Shown: positions 23,589-33,586, counted from the first letter of the stretch. The stretch: 33,720 nucleotides of DNA from Idiomarina aquatica (GCF_004362895.1 NZ_SNXI01000022.1:1-33720), one strand, 5' to 3'. Notes: generated by a model from the letters alone, not told the origin. A program made the numbers and translations.

Positions 23589-24305
23589 TTAAGCTAGCTC
23601 ACAGAGGTTGCATAGTTGGCTGAGATCATCAAAGCTGAAACTCGGTACAACAGTGAGCTGATGTGACCCGCCAAGCCCGCCGGTAAACCACCCACTGTGG
23701 CAGCCCGCTCGATGAGCCCCGAGAATATCAGAAATAGGATGATCACCTATGTGAAGCATTTGCGCGGGTGAAATTTGGTAGTAATTTAACGCCTTGCTAA
23801 ACATGTCCGGATAGGGCTTACCTTTTAGTTCAGCTTCGGGCTGAATAACAATATCAAAGTAATTAGCAATACCAATACGTTGGCAATTAACGTTGCCATT
23901 ACTAATCGCGCAAAGCTTAAAATGTTGCTTTAGCTCAGTCAGAACTGAATGCGCCGCGTCGGGCACCCGGAAATTGCTACGGTGATGATGGAATTGCTCC
24001 ATCACTTTTTCGGCAGCCCTATAAGCACCTTCGACCCCGGCCTCTGAGAAGCCTTGTTGTAACGTTGCTAAACGCAACGCCGTCATATCGGAGGACAAGC
24101 GCGCATCAGCTTGCATCAGCTCAATCCGTCGCTGTCGCCAGTGCTCGAGATCCCAGTCACGAGTTTGTGGATAGTTCAGCGCTATATAATCTTGCACTTT
24201 AGTTTCAGCTTCACGCATTATAGGAACATTATCGTACAATGTATCGTCAAGATCGAAGCTAATAACTTTAACGCCTGCGATTCGGCGATGAAACTTCAGT
24301 GTCAT
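23589..24305 (-). CDS. yigB: HAD hydrolase, YigB-type phosphatase
   Basis: This 238-residue cytoplasmic HAD phosphatase resembles E. coli YigB, which acts on FMN and on the riboflavin intermediate 5-amino-6-(5-phosphoribitylamino)uracil. FDLDDTLYDN holds nucleophile D18 and acid D20. A helical cap follows (about 30-105), then ISNGN (motif II), KGKPYPDMF (motif III Lys) and HIGDHPISDILGA (motif IV acidic pair). It overlaps xerC by four bases, as in the usual xerC-yigB-uvrD cluster. Substrate is inferred from family and synteny. Confidence 0.88.
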   Translation of the reverse strand: MTLKFHRRIAGVKVISFDLDDTLYDNVPIMREAETKVQDYIALNYPQTRDWDLEHWRQRRIELMQADARLSSDMTALRLATLQQGFSEAGVEGAYRAAEKVMEQFHHHRSNFRVPDAAHSVLTELKQHFKLCAISNGNVNCQRIGIANYFDIVIQPEAELKGKPYPDMFSKALNYYQISPAQMLHIGDHPISDILGAHRAGCHSGWFTGGLGGSHQLTVVPSFSFDDLSQLCNLCELA

Positions 24306-25210
24306 TTTTTTACCGTTCGATTTGCCCTTGGGTGTGCACTGTCGTACACCTCAGCTAAGCGTTTAAAATCAAGATGCGTATATATTTGAGTGGTCGACAG
24401 ATTAGCATGGCCCAGTAATTCCTGCACAGCACGCAAGTCTCCGCTGGCCTCGAGCATATGAGAGGCAAAGGAGTGGCGCAATTTATGCGGGTGAAGATCG
24501 CCAATAATACCTTGCTGCTGCCCCCAAAAATTTAGTCGCTGCTGCACGGTACGCGGGCTTATTCTCGATAATCGTTTGCTAATAAAAAGTGCCAGCTCGG
24601 GTTTAGCTCCCAGCCAGTTGGCACGAACTTTTAGCCATTCCTTTATCGCGCCAATAGCATGACGTCCGACAGGTACAATTCGCGTTTTACTTCCTTTTCC
24701 GACGACGCGTAATTGACCAATGCGCAGATCAATTGAGTCTCGATCCAAGCTCACCAGTTCAGCCAAGCGTAAGCCACTCGAATAGAGTAGCTCCATAATC
24801 GCAGCATCTCGGATTGCCAGCTCATCTGATTTGGGTAAATCAAGCAAGTGAGAGATGCTGTCAACATCGAGGTTTTTAGGCAGTCTTTTAGGTATTTTCG
24901 GCGCTTTTACATTAAGTGCCGGGTTGTCCTGTAAGGCGCCGGAATGCAGTAAAAAATCACAGAAAGTGCGCCAGGCAGATAATTTCAGAGCAATGCTTCT
25001 CTCTCCAAGACCCTCACGACGCCAGTTAACCAAACAGCGCTCTAACAGCGCTGTTGTCAGTTGTTGTGGCTTACTAACGCCCTGATCTGCAAGATAGGTA
25101 ATATCGAGTAAAATGAGCCGCTGATAACTCTTTAAGGTAAGCTCAGCCAGACCGCGTTCACCACGCAAGTGATCAAGCCAGCAACTTTGCCATTCAACCA
25201 GCGTCATCAT
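24302..25210 (-). CDS. xerC: Tyrosine recombinase XerC
   Basis: XerC acts with XerD at dif, near the terminus, to resolve chromosome dimers. This 302-residue protein has the SAM-like core-binding domain (about 5-90) and the catalytic domain with R148 (SSGLRLAEL), K172 (GKGSKTR), H242 and R245 (HKLRHSFASHML), H268 (LLGHANLSTTQIYTHLD) and nucleophile Y277. It sits in the dapF-DUF484-xerC-yigB-uvrD order of E. coli, so it is the housekeeping enzyme, not a phage integrase. It overlaps the DUF484 gene by 17 bases, and ATG at either of the first two codons could start. Confidence 0.95.
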   Translation of the reverse strand: MMTLVEWQSCWLDHLRGERGLAELTLKSYQRLILLDITYLADQGVSKPQQLTTALLERCLVNWRREGLGERSIALKLSAWRTFCDFLLHSGALQDNPALNVKAPKIPKRLPKNLDVDSISHLLDLPKSDELAIRDAAIMELLYSSGLRLAELVSLDRDSIDLRIGQLRVVGKGSKTRIVPVGRHAIGAIKEWLKVRANWLGAKPELALFISKRLSRISPRTVQQRLNFWGQQQGIIGDLHPHKLRHSFASHMLEASGDLRAVQELLGHANLSTTQIYTHLDFKRLAEVYDSAHPRANRTVKK

Positions 25211-25889
25211 TAGCTAATAGCGTAGGCAACAACGCGGTTAATAGTGCTTGCAACTGATTTATCAGCAGCTTGTCCATCGCTGGTTCAAAGTGACCGGGTT
25301 TCGAGCTTCCAACGGCCAGCATCCCAATTTCTCCACTATCACCTAACAGTAACAGCGCGACAGAAGCGACGCTTTCGTCTTCAAACAATAAATTATGTTC
25401 TTGCTCAGTCAGTCGACCTAAATAAATAGGCCCCTCGCTAAAGCGTTTACTTAACAGTTGCTTGTGAGTTTCTGATGTAAAACGGTATTGCTCAGTCAGC
25501 TCATTGGTATTATTGAAGAACTTTAACGACAACGCCGGCATTTTTAATTGTTGTTCAAATGTCACCTGCAGTTCGTCAAGCACTTGCTCAACACTCTTGC
25601 AGCGCAATAACTTAACGTAGAGCTCGCTGTAGGCGTTAAAAATTTCCTCATTACGCCTGGCGTTAACTAATAACTCGGTAATTTCTTCTTGTAATGCTTT
25701 GACCTGATCACGTAGTTTCTGCTGCTGTCTCTCTACCAGCGACACTGCGCCTTTTTCCTCATGGCGAAACTGCAGCTGAGCGAGCAAATCATCATTACGG
25801 ATAAAGAAATCCGGATTCTCGGTTAAATATTCGCGAATTAACGTGTCATCAATCCGTTGCCCGTCAAGGTTATCCAATTCTGTACTCAT
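25194..25889 (-). CDS. DUF484 family protein (GAF-like)
   Basis: This 231-residue cytoplasmic protein is the DUF484 gene found between dapF and xerC in many gammaproteobacteria. [22 protein letters not shown] opens the domain. A coiled coil (about 50-80, [19 protein letters not shown]) leads to a GAF-like alpha/beta fold (about 95-225), which includes [28 protein letters not shown]-type strands. Its function is not established. It overlaps dapF by four bases and xerC by 17, so it is translated within the operon. Confidence 0.9.
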   Translation of the reverse strand: MSTELDNLDGQRIDDTLIREYLTENPDFFIRNDDLLAQLQFRHEEKGAVSLVERQQQKLRDQVKALQEEITELLVNARRNEEIFNAYSELYVKLLRCKSVEQVLDELQVTFEQQLKMPALSLKFFNNTNELTEQYRFTSETHKQLLSKRFSEGPIYLGRLTEQEHNLLFEDESVASVALLLLGDSGEIGMLAVGSSKPGHFEPAMDKLLINQLQALLTALLPTLLANDDAG

Positions 25890-26713
25890 AACACCATTTG
25901 TCCATCAAAAATAAGTTCTGCAGGGCCTGTCATTTTCACCGGTTGCCCTTGTTGCCATCGGATAGTCAATGGTCCGCCGGGTAACTCCACTTTTACCTGC
26001 CCATTGAGTTTTTCTTGCTGCATTCCAATCACAGCAGCAGCGCAGGCACCGCTGCCGCAAGCCTGGGTTTCGCCGACACCACGCTCAAACACCCGTAATT
26101 TTACGTGGTCGCGGTTAATCACTTGCATAAAACCCACATTGACGCCTTCTGGGAAGCGTTCGTGTTGGCCTATAATAGAACCCAATCGTTCAACAGGCGC
26201 GCTATCCACTTCATCTACAATGATAACGCAATGGGGATTGCCCAGGCCGAGCACGCCACACAAAACAGTTTCTTCGTTAGCTCTCAAAACATAGGTTTGC
26301 TCAACTTTTTGTGCTTTAAAAGGCACACTGGCCGGCTCAAATTGAGGGGCGCCCATTTCGACGGTAACTTGACCGTCTTTTTCCATGTGAAGAACAAGTT
26401 TACCCGCTTTAGTGCTCACTTTTAGGTGATTTTTATTGGTCAAACCTTTTAAGCGAACGAATTTAGCAAAGCAGCGGGCACCATTACCGCACTGCGAAAC
26501 CTCGCTGCCATCAGCGTTAAAAATTCGGTAATGAAAGTCCAGGTCGGGGTCGTAAGGCGGTTCGACTAATAGCAATTGATCAAAGCCGATACCCGTGTGC
26601 CGATTGGCCCACTGTCTGATTTGTTCAGGGTTAACGTAAAGATTCTGCGTTACGTTATCGACCACGACAAAGTCGTTACCCAGGCCGTGCATTTTAGAGA
26701 ACTGCAATAACAT
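25886..26713 (-). CDS. dapF: Diaminopimelate epimerase
   Basis: DapF converts LL- to meso-diaminopimelate, the step before LysA and the source of the peptidoglycan cross-link residue. This 275-residue enzyme carries both catalytic cysteines: C75 in [13 protein letters not shown] and C219 in [29 protein letters not shown] opens the protein, as in E. coli. It lies eight bases after lysA on the same strand, so lysA and dapF, successive steps in lysine synthesis, are cotranscribed. Confidence 0.97.
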   Translation of the reverse strand: MLLQFSKMHGLGNDFVVVDNVTQNLYVNPEQIRQWANRHTGIGFDQLLLVEPPYDPDLDFHYRIFNADGSEVSQCGNGARCFAKFVRLKGLTNKNHLKVSTKAGKLVLHMEKDGQVTVEMGAPQFEPASVPFKAQKVEQTYVLRANEETVLCGVLGLGNPHCVIIVDEVDSAPVERLGSIIGQHERFPEGVNVGFMQVINRDHVKLRVFERGVGETQACGSGACAAAVIGMQQEKLNGQVKVELPGGPLTIRWQQGQPVKMTGPAELIFDGQMVL

Positions 26714-26720
26714 CTGCCGT

Positions 26721-27974
26721 CTACGTCCTTTTTAGTAATCTTTCGCCGCGGACCATGTCATCGAAGGTTTCGCGCTCTCTGATAATATAACTCGAGCCCT
26801 GATCAATTAATACTTCCGCTGGTTTTGCGCGTGTATTGTAGTTAGAACTCATGGTAAAACCATAAGCGCCGGCATGTTTAACAGCCAGTAAATCTCCTGA
26901 TTTAACCGTTAAATGTCGTGCATGCCCCAGAAAACAACCGGTTTCACATACGGGACCAACCACATCAACTAGTTGACCGCGTGCGTTCTGGGTTTCTTGT
27001 ACTGCAACGATATCATGCCAGGCTTGGTATAACGATGGTCGCAATAAGTCGTTCATACCCGCATCAATTAAGGCAAATCGTTTGTCATCCGTTGCTTTTA
27101 TGTACTCGACCCGGGTTATTAAAATACCTGCGTCAGCGACAATTGCACGCCCCGGCTCCAACATTAGTGTCAGTTCAGGGTAGTTGTTTGCTAATTCGAG
27201 TACACCCTTTAAATAATTTTCCAGATCAAGCCGATCTGTTTCTTCGTAACTGATTCCAAAACCACCGCCAAGGTCAAGGTGTGACAGCTTAATCCCCTCA
27301 GAAGCAAGTTCTTCCACCAACTTGAACATTCTCTTCGCTGCATCAAGAAATGGCTCGGAGCTCATGATTTGAGAACCAATATGGCAATCAGCGCCCAACA
27401 GATTAATGTTCGGTAGCGCTGCCGCACGTTTAAATATCGGCATCGCATCAGCCATAGCAATACCAAATTTATTCGCCTTCATTCCGGTCGCAATGTAGGG
27501 GTGTGTTTTGGCGTCAACATCAGGGTTAACGCGCAATGACACAGGAGCGCTTTGTGACAGCTCTGCAGCAACCTGCTGGATACGTTCCAATTCCGCCGCC
27601 GATTCCACATTGATGCAGCCGATGCCCTGCTGTAAAGCAAATCTTAGTTCGTCTTCTGATTTAGCTACGCCCGAAAATACAACGCTCGCAGGATCACCTC
27701 CCGCTTTTAAAACACGCTTTAACTCACCAGCCGAGACAATATCAAAACCCGCGCCCTGTTCAGCTAGTAACTGCAGGATCGCTAAATTGCTATTAGCTTT
27801 TACTGCGTAGCAAAGCCTATGTGGTTTTGGCCAATGCTGTTTAAATAATTGCCAGTTTTTAATTATCTGGCTTTTTGAGTAAACGTATAACGGAGTTCCG
27901 TACTGCTCTGCCAACTGACTCGCAGGCACTTGCTCTACGTGTAGCTGGCCCTGTTTAAAGTCAATATAGTTCAT
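26721..27974 (-). CDS. lysA: Diaminopimelate decarboxylase
   Basis: LysA decarboxylates meso-diaminopimelate to L-lysine using PLP. This 417-residue enzyme has a fold-type III barrel with the Schiff-base K59 in [15 protein letters not shown] and LDLGGGFGI segments, [11 protein letters not shown] (phosphate-binding region) and [11 protein letters not shown] (active-site Cys from the partner subunit), then [14 protein letters not shown]. Unlike E. coli, where lysA stands apart next to lysR, here it lies between lptM and dapF. It overlaps lptM by four bases. Confidence 0.97.
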   Translation of the reverse strand: MNYIDFKQGQLHVEQVPASQLAEQYGTPLYVYSKSQIIKNWQLFKQHWPKPHRLCYAVKANSNLAILQLLAEQGAGFDIVSAGELKRVLKAGGDPASVVFSGVAKSEDELRFALQQGIGCINVESAAELERIQQVAAELSQSAPVSLRVNPDVDAKTHPYIATGMKANKFGIAMADAMPIFKRAAALPNINLLGADCHIGSQIMSSEPFLDAAKRMFKLVEELASEGIKLSHLDLGGGFGISYEETDRLDLENYLKGVLELANNYPELTLMLEPGRAIVADAGILITRVEYIKATDDKRFALIDAGMNDLLRPSLYQAWHDIVAVQETQNARGQLVDVVGPVCETGCFLGHARHLTVKSGDLLAVKHAGAYGFTMSSNYNTRAKPAEVLIDQGSSYIIRERETFDDMVRGERLLKRT

Positions 27975-28117
27975 TCGCTTCTTGCACCTGCCACCGGCTC
28001 AGTCTGTGGCTGCTCTGTTGGTTGATTCTGTTCAGGCATAGGTTGCGGCTGTAACGGACCTTTTTGCCCGCATCCGGCAACTACAAATAGCAACATACAT
28101 GTTAAAATGGCGCGCAT
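27971..28117 (-). CDS. lptM: LptM (YifL) small lipoprotein
   Basis: LptM helps the LptD/LptE lipopolysaccharide-export complex fold in the outer membrane. The peptide begins MRAILTCMLLFVVAGC, a short lipoprotein signal with lipobox VAGC, followed by the family signature CGQKGPLQP and a Pro/Gln-rich tail. About 48 residues give a protein of the usual short length. The frame is open to 28198, with alternative ATGs at 28144 and 28162; none has a good ribosome-binding site, so the start is uncertain. It leads the lysA-dapF operon, the position it has in many gammaproteobacteria. Confidence 0.8.
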   Translation of the reverse strand: MRAILTCMLLFVVAGCGQKGPLQPQPMPEQNQPTEQPQTEPVAGARSE

Positions 28118-28176
28118 TGAATTGATTACAATTTGTTTAATCATCGCTAAACTACTAATCATGTTTAAATACAAGT

Positions 28177-28194
28177 AGTGCGTATCATCGCACT
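28177..28194. promoter_or_regulatory. Inverted repeat between divergent lptM and hemC
   Basis: AGTGCG-TATCAT-CGCACT has two perfect six-base arms. It lies 38 bases before the hemC start and about 60 before the lptM start, a place where one regulator could act on both transcripts. I cannot name the protein that would bind it. Confidence 0.3.
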
Positions 28195-28231
28195 GCACGT
28201 AACAAAAGTCATTATGCTGTAGGGGAAGGAT

Positions 28232-29167
28232 ATGAGTAAAACTGTCAGAATTGCGACACGGAAAAGTAAGTTAGCCATGTGGCAGGCTGAACATATACAA
28301 GCTCGCCTACAGCAGCTCTATCCGGAGTTAACGATAGAGCTTGTACCGATGTCGACTCGCGGCGACGTTATTCTGGACACCCCACTTGCAAAAATTGGTG
28401 GCAAAGGTCTTTTTGTAAAAGAACTTGAAGCAGCAATGCTAGACGGCCGTGCCGACTTGGCTGTGCACTCGATGAAAGACTTACCGGTCGAGTTCCCGCC
28501 AGGACTCGAATTACATACCGTCTGCGAGGGCGAGGATCCACGCGACGCATTTGTTTCTAACAACTACAAAAACCTTAACGAACTGCCTCATGGCGCTGTT
28601 GTAGGAACCTGTAGCTTGCGCCGTCGTTGTCAGGTAAAAGAAGCGTTTCCCCATCTACAAATTCACGACTTACGGGGTAATGTTCAAACGCGCCTCAGAA
28701 AGCTCGACGAGGGGCAATTCGACGCAATTATTTTGGCGGCATCAGGATTAATCCGCTTAGAACTAGGCGAGCGCATCACCTCGTTTATTCCGGTAGAACA
28801 GTCATTACCTGCCAACGGGCAAGGCGCTCTTGGTATCGAAGTTAGAAGCGATGATGAGCAAACCAAAGCGCTACTTGAGCCGTTACAGTGTCAGCAAACG
28901 CGGTTCCGGGTAACTGCCGAGCGAGCGATGAATCGACGCCTACAGGGTGGGTGTCAGGTGCCTATTGGTGCTTTCGCTGAGTTAGACGGAGAGTCCTTGT
29001 TTTTACGCGGCCTCGTCGGTGATCCCGAAGGCGTTAACGTTATCCGCGATGAGGTAAGAGGGTCTGTGCATGATGCCGAGGTGCTCGGCATACAACTTGC
29101 CGAAAAATTGCTCGCACAAGGTGCCGGCGAGATTCTAGACGCAGTCTATCGGCAAGCGGATGAATAA
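28232..29167 (+). CDS. hemC: Hydroxymethylbilane synthase
   Basis: HemC polymerises four porphobilinogen units to hydroxymethylbilane in the heme and siroheme pathway, in the cytoplasm. This 311-residue enzyme has [14 protein letters not shown] at the start, AVHSMKDLP (catalytic Asp region), TCSLRRRCQ (Arg cluster for pyrrole carboxylates) and [10 protein letters not shown] with C241, which holds the dipyrromethane cofactor. GAAGGAT lies just before the ATG. It heads hemC-hemD-hemX-hemY and overlaps hemD by eight bases. Confidence 0.97.
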   Translation: MSKTVRIATRKSKLAMWQAEHIQARLQQLYPELTIELVPMSTRGDVILDTPLAKIGGKGLFVKELEAAMLDGRADLAVHSMKDLPVEFPPGLELHTVCEGEDPRDAFVSNNYKNLNELPHGAVVGTCSLRRRCQVKEAFPHLQIHDLRGNVQTRLRKLDEGQFDAIILAASGLIRLELGERITSFIPVEQSLPANGQGALGIEVRSDDEQTKALLEPLQCQQTRFRVTAERAMNRRLQGGCQVPIGAFAELDGESLFLRGLVGDPEGVNVIRDEVRGSVHDAEVLGIQLAEKLLAQGAGEILDAVYRQADE

Positions 29168-29888
29168 ATTATTACTACTTCAGCCGCCACGAAGCCGTGA
29201 AAAACTAACTGCTGCGCTTGAATTAGCAGGGGTATCTTACACGCAACATAGCTTTATTCAGATAACAGAGGTGGCGTCGTCAATAACTGACCTGACAACG
29301 GCTGATGCAATAATTTGGGTAAGCAAAAATGCCGTCATGTTTGCCAAAGCGCAGCGGTTACAATTGCCTGATAAGGTTGCGATGTATGCTGTTGGGCCGT
29401 CCACTGCTTGTCTAGCGTCCGAACAATTTAATAAACCCTGTGAATGCCCTACCTTTGTTCATTCCTCAGAAGCATTACTTAAACTGCCTGAATTACAACA
29501 GCTAACTAATCAACAATGGTTTATCGTCAAAGGGATTGGCGGCAGGACTTTATTAGCGGACACCCTCACGGCAAGAGGCGCTAACATCACCGACGTGATG
29601 GTTTACCAACGCACCAAAAAGCCTTTAAAAGACACGGCGATTGTGCAAGATTGGAAACAGCACATTGATACCATAGCGATAAGCAGTGCTGAACAACTCG
29701 CATTTTTTATATCCGAACTGGATCATGATGCGTTGTCTTGGCTCGAACGATGTCACTGGATTGTACCCAGTGAACGGCTTGCGGCTCTACTGCCCTTCTG
29801 TAAAGCAGATAACATAACAATTACGCAAAGTGCATCTGAAAACGCTATGATTAATGCATTGATTAACAATGGAAGTAATTATGACTAA
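29160..29888 (+). CDS. hemD: Uroporphyrinogen-III synthase
   Basis: HemD inverts ring D and closes hydroxymethylbilane to uroporphyrinogen III. The 242-residue protein has a weakly conserved two-lobed alpha/beta fold, as is normal for the family. Recognisable features are [16 protein letters not shown] near the start, [39 protein letters not shown] and YQRTKKP. Identification leans on these and on its place directly after hemC. It overlaps hemC and hemX by eight bases each. Confidence 0.92.
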   Translation: MNKLLLLQPPRSREKLTAALELAGVSYTQHSFIQITEVASSITDLTTADAIIWVSKNAVMFAKAQRLQLPDKVAMYAVGPSTACLASEQFNKPCECPTFVHSSEALLKLPELQQLTNQQWFIVKGIGGRTLLADTLTARGANITDVMVYQRTKKPLKDTAIVQDWKQHIDTIAISSAEQLAFFISELDHDALSWLERCHWIVPSERLAALLPFCKADNITITQSASENAMINALINNGSNYD

Positions 29889-31062
29889 CGATAATAAAAC
29901 GCCGGAAACGAAAACCCCGGAAGCCGAAGAGTCGGTTAATGAGTCAAACGTTGATGACGGGCAGAAAAAGAAACCAAAGCCTAAAAAAGGCAGTTCATTA
30001 AAGCGTATTTTTTGGTATCTGGTACTGGTCATAATTATTGCTACAGTCGCGTGGATTATTGTTGAAAAACCTTACCAACAACTCGACCTGGACTTATCTC
30101 AATCCAGTCAGGTCAAGACAGAGCCTCAAGTCGATAGCAAAACAGTCTCTGAAACCGATAATACGATTAATGCATTAGAGCAAAATGTAAATGCGTTACG
30201 ACAGCAGCTTGAGCAACTTAGTACCGATGTGGAGTCAAATGATGACTCGCAACTGGCTACTACGTTTGAGCGTAAAATAAACCAGCTGGAAACGGAACTG
30301 AGCGAGCAGCGCAGAGAACTGAACCAGCTAACGCGCCAGTTGCCGCAACAACAAGCGCAGCAAATAACTCAATGGCGTTTGTTTGAAGCCAAACAAACCG
30401 TAAGTTCTGCGGCACGTTTACTATGGGGCAGTGAAGATGATGCTGCGGCATTAAAGCTACTGCAAATCGCTGATACGCAACTTGCCGGTATTGAAACGGG
30501 TAGTGCAATGCAGATTCGTCGCTTACTGGCAGCTGATATTGCACGTGTCGAAAATGTTGTAAATAATCAAAGTGACCAGCTTGCCCTGTCTCTATCCGGA
30601 TTGCATCAACGAATTGCTGACTTACCCAACCGCGTCGAAGATCGTCAACTAACCAATCAAAACCAAGCCGGGCAGGTATCATCTGATGCCAGTGACTGGC
30701 GTAATAATTTACGCGCTAATTGGGACGACTTCCTTAATACGTTTATTCGTATTCAGCCATCGACAACAGATGCAGAACCGTTGTTAACGGCTACACAGCG
30801 CGATGCCATGACCATGCGTTTGGACTTATTATTAACCATGGCCCAGAACGCAGCCATCAAAAACAATAGCACGTTATGGCGAAGATACATTGATAACGCT
30901 ATTCCACTAATATCAGAGTTGAAAGGCGAAACTGAGGCTACCAAGGACGTAATTTCCCGGTTAAGAGATTTACGTAATGGTCAAGTTGGCGCCGCGCAAG
31001 TGACAACTCTTGAGTCACTAGATGCACTGAGCCAAACAGTTAGCCAGGGGGGCCTGCAATGA
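29881..31062 (+). CDS. hemX: HemX, membrane-anchored protein of the heme operon
   Basis: This 393-residue single-pass protein has a charged cytoplasmic N-terminus (about 1-41, with KKKPKPKKGS), one membrane helix (about 43-61) and a long extracytoplasmic part that opens with a coiled coil (about 95-150). It is often labelled uroporphyrinogen-III methyltransferase, but no methyltransferase motif is visible; HemX is better seen as an accessory factor of unknown function. Start ATG 29881 has GGAAG five bases upstream, preferred over ATG 29869. It overlaps hemY by four bases. Confidence 0.88.
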   Translation: MTNDNKTPETKTPEAEESVNESNVDDGQKKKPKPKKGSSLKRIFWYLVLVIIIATVAWIIVEKPYQQLDLDLSQSSQVKTEPQVDSKTVSETDNTINALEQNVNALRQQLEQLSTDVESNDDSQLATTFERKINQLETELSEQRRELNQLTRQLPQQQAQQITQWRLFEAKQTVSSAARLLWGSEDDAAALKLLQIADTQLAGIETGSAMQIRRLLAADIARVENVVNNQSDQLALSLSGLHQRIADLPNRVEDRQLTNQNQAGQVSSDASDWRNNLRANWDDFLNTFIRIQPSTTDAEPLLTATQRDAMTMRLDLLLTMAQNAAIKNNSTLWRRYIDNAIPLISELKGETEATKDVISRLRDLRNGQVGAAQVTTLESLDALSQTVSQGGLQ

Positions 31063-32225
31063 AGTGGCTAATTGTTGTCTTTATACTACTTGTTGCAGGC
31101 GCAATTCTCGGGCCTGTTTCGTCAGGTAATGCAGGCTATGTGCTGCTCCAGTTCGCGGGCTGGTCGGTAGAGACCTCGGTTATTGCACTGTTTATTATTA
31201 CGGTAACAACGGTTGTTGTCGTCAGCTTAGTTGTTAGTTTAATCCGTTTTGTTTTAAGACGTGGAAAAAGCGGTGGTCGCTGGTTTGGCAAACGTCGAAA
31301 TGCTAAAGCAAGCCGGGCGTTTAAAGAAGGTCAATTAGCACTGCTGGATCTCAATTACTTAACTGCCTTGCAATGTTTTGAGAAAGCCTACAAACGCAAC
31401 AAAGAACCAGCCTTTGCTGCCCTGGCTAGTTATTCAGCGCAACAACAGGGGGAACTGGGTAAAGCGGAGTTTTGGCGCTCACAAGCGGGTAAAGAATTCG
31501 AACAAGCCGATCAGGCCTTAACATTAAAATACATCGACTCGATCAAAACAAGTCACCCGACTAAGGCGCTGAGTTTATTGGAAGCTGTATTAAACCAGAA
31601 GCCGAGCAGTGCGTATCCGTGGTTGCTGGCTATTGATTTGTTTAAAGCCAATGAGCTGTGGCAACGCCTGATTGATGTATTACCGGCACTAAAGTCCAAC
31701 ACTGAGCTTTCCGAAACTGCAATCAATGAGATTAAATTTGAGGCTTTTCGGCGACAGTTCCTTGTTGAACGGAAAGTCAGCGCTGACGCGCTATACAATT
31801 ATTGGCGGGCTCTGGATAAATCGAGTCGAGCAGATTCTACGATACGTTTAGCTTATGCAGCTGCGTTAAAACAAGTTGGAGACAAGCAAGCTTGTGCAAA
31901 AGTAATTTATAAAGGACTTAAACGGGGAGATGTATCCATTGAAGAAGCCACTAACTCTGATGTTTTGTGTGCGAATTACCCGAAACTCGTTGAGTTTGTG
32001 CAAGAAGCATTAAAGCGTAACGCGCAACATAGTGGCTATATCCGAGCGCTCGCAATGCTTGCCTATGATAGTAAAGACTATTCACTGGCTCAACGTGCGC
32101 TTAAAAAGCTCGTTGATAAAGATGCAACCGCGTCAGACTATCAGTTGCTGGGGGACATTTACCGATCTCTGGGTGATAGTCAACTGGCTGCCAATGCCTA
32201 TAAGAAGGCTTTGGCAGCAGTTTAA
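31059..32225 (+). CDS. hemY: HemY, TPR membrane protein of the heme operon
   Basis: This 388-residue inner-membrane protein has two N-terminal helices (about 3-20 and 39-66), a basic stretch (RRGKSGGRWFGKRRNAKASRAF), then helical TPR-type repeats. These include LTALQCFEKAYKR and a final clear TPR near the C-terminus (YQLLGDIYRSLGDSQLAANAYKKALA). It is the gammaproteobacterial HemY, not the Gram-positive protoporphyrinogen oxidase of the same name. Its role in heme synthesis is inferred from its operon. It ends nine bases before the convergent yceI gene with no visible terminator. Confidence 0.9.
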   Translation: MKWLIVVFILLVAGAILGPVSSGNAGYVLLQFAGWSVETSVIALFIITVTTVVVVSLVVSLIRFVLRRGKSGGRWFGKRRNAKASRAFKEGQLALLDLNYLTALQCFEKAYKRNKEPAFAALASYSAQQQGELGKAEFWRSQAGKEFEQADQALTLKYIDSIKTSHPTKALSLLEAVLNQKPSSAYPWLLAIDLFKANELWQRLIDVLPALKSNTELSETAINEIKFEAFRRQFLVERKVSADALYNYWRALDKSSRADSTIRLAYAAALKQVGDKQACAKVIYKGLKRGDVSIEEATNSDVLCANYPKLVEFVQEALKRNAQHSGYIRALAMLAYDSKDYSLAQRALKKLVDKDATASDYQLLGDIYRSLGDSQLAANAYKKALAAV

Positions 32226-32234
32226 ACCGAGTTT

Positions 32235-32816
32235 CTACTGACGGACGCCCTCAATAGAGAAGTATAATTCTACTTCTCTGGCGGCCGGACCAAGGTTGTA
32301 GTCAATATTGTAATCAGCTAAGGTCAGGTCAACTTCACCTTCAAAGCCGCGACGGAAACCGCCCCATGGGTCTTCACCGGCGCCAACATGTTCTACATCA
32401 ATAGCAATCTCTTTAGTCACGCTATTTAAGGTGAAGTTACCATACATGGTGCCTTCCTCAGCATCATCTTCATCGGGTACATAACGCGTACTTTCAAAAC
32501 GTGCTGTAGGAAATTCCGATACATTCAGAAAGTCATCACTGCGCAAGTGTTTATCTCGCTCGGCATGATTTGTATCGATACTTGCGGTCTCAATCGTCAC
32601 GTTGATGGATGCGTCCTCAGGTGCGTTTTCGTCATAATTGAACGAACCATCGAACTCGTTAAAACGTCCCAGCAACCAGCTATAACCCAAGTGATTAATC
32701 TTGAATTGAATAAAGGCGTGTTGACCTTCGATGTCAATTTTATACTCTTCTGCCTGCGCGGTTCCTGCAAATAAGGCGGTGCTGGCAATTGCCGCAGCGA
32801 TAATTGTTTTTTTCAT
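32235..32816 (-). CDS. yceI: YceI-family periplasmic protein
   Basis: This 193-residue secreted protein has a signal peptide ending AGTAQA (about 22) and an eight-stranded lipocalin-like YceI barrel that binds polyisoprenoid or other lipid. EYKIDIEGQHAFIQFKINHLGYSWLLGRFNEFDGSF is the signature first part, followed by HLRSDDFLNVSEFPTARFES and GNFTLNSVTKEI. GAGGT lies about six bases before the ATG. It is cotranscribed with the cytochrome b561 gene 11 bases upstream, the same pairing as E. coli yceJ-yceI. Confidence 0.93.
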   Translation of the reverse strand: MKKTIIAAAIASTALFAGTAQAEEYKIDIEGQHAFIQFKINHLGYSWLLGRFNEFDGSFNYDENAPEDASINVTIETASIDTNHAERDKHLRSDDFLNVSEFPTARFESTRYVPDEDDAEEGTMYGNFTLNSVTKEIAIDVEHVGAGEDPWGGFRRGFEGEVDLTLADYNIDYNLGPAAREVELYFSIEGVRQ

Positions 32817-32827
32817 AACTTACCTCT

Positions 32828-33367
32828 CTAAGTTTTGTAAAACATTTTCCTGAGTGTATTGTCTTTGTTAATGACATGGGGCTTAACCGCCATTAACGCG
32901 TGTCCCGCCGCCAGGATCATGAGTGTTAGTGCCGCGTACCAATGAACAATGCCCGCTATATCTTCTTGATTCTCGATACCTAATGGATAACCAGGCACAT
33001 CAAACCAATCAAATACACTAATACTGCTTCCATCGGCTGTTGAGATCAGATAACCGCTAATCATGACAACAAATAGCAGGGTGTATAGCACTCCATGCCC
33101 TAGCTTTGCGCCTTTTTGCTCAAGCGGCGTTCCTTCGATGGCAGGTGACGGATTTACTTGCTTCCAAAATAACCGCAACACGGTTAACACAAAAAGTGCG
33201 ATACCAATTGATTTGTGCCACCAAGGGCCTAGTCGATACCACTCGTCATAATAAGTTAGTGTTAACATCCACCAGCCCAGAATAAACATACCAACCACTA
33301 AAATCGCAGACAGCCAGTGAAACGAGACGCTTACGTTACCGTACTGTTTGTTGGTGTTGTTAAGCAT
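32828..33367 (-). CDS. Cytochrome b561 (YceJ type)
   Basis: This 179-residue inner-membrane di-heme b-type cytochrome passes electrons across the membrane, with ubiquinone or superoxide as possible partners. It has four helices; likely heme-axial His are H17 (SFHWLS), H51 (WWHKSIG), H142 (VHWYAAL) and H156 (AGHALMA). AAGGAG precedes the ATG by about six bases. It is upstream of yceI in one operon. The 33368-33548 region before it holds its promoter, but I see no convincing elements. Confidence 0.92.
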   Translation of the reverse strand: MLNNTNKQYGNVSVSFHWLSAILVVGMFILGWWMLTLTYYDEWYRLGPWWHKSIGIALFVLTVLRLFWKQVNPSPAIEGTPLEQKGAKLGHGVLYTLLFVVMISGYLISTADGSSISVFDWFDVPGYPLGIENQEDIAGIVHWYAALTLMILAAGHALMAVKPHVINKDNTLRKMFYKT

Positions 33368-33548
33368 GATTTCTCCTTATCAATACACGTAACTATAGTC
33401 TTATTATTTAGAAATAAAATTGGTATTAATTGGATTAAACATTCGATTAATAAGAAAAGTAAAGAGTGAGGCTACGAGAATTTTAAGGATAGTTGAAGTC
33501 AGGGAAGGATTATAGGAGGTATTTGAAGTTTACTCATATCGTAAATAA

Positions 33549-33582
33549 CCACCGGCTTAGCGGCGCAGCCGCGTGACGGTGG
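33549..33582. repeat. Stacked-stem palindrome downstream of the rRNA terminator
   Basis: CCACCG (33549-33554) pairs with CGGTGG (33577-33582), and inside it GCGGC (33560-33564) pairs with GCCGC (33568-33572) around a three-base loop. The two stems are separated by unpaired bases on both sides. It could be a second termination or processing element for the leftward rRNA operon, or a REP-like repeat; no second copy is seen in this window. Confidence 0.4.
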
Positions 33583-33586
33583 AGGT

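Noticed and set aside
24302-25210. Tyrosine recombinase as a sign of a mobile element
   Set aside because: The sequence and the DUF484-xerC-yigB-uvrD context identify the housekeeping XerC; no att-like repeats or phage genes are nearby.
29881-31062. HemX as a uroporphyrinogen-III C-methyltransferase
   Set aside because: The name is a common transfer error; there is no SAM-binding methyltransferase motif, only a membrane anchor and a coiled coil.
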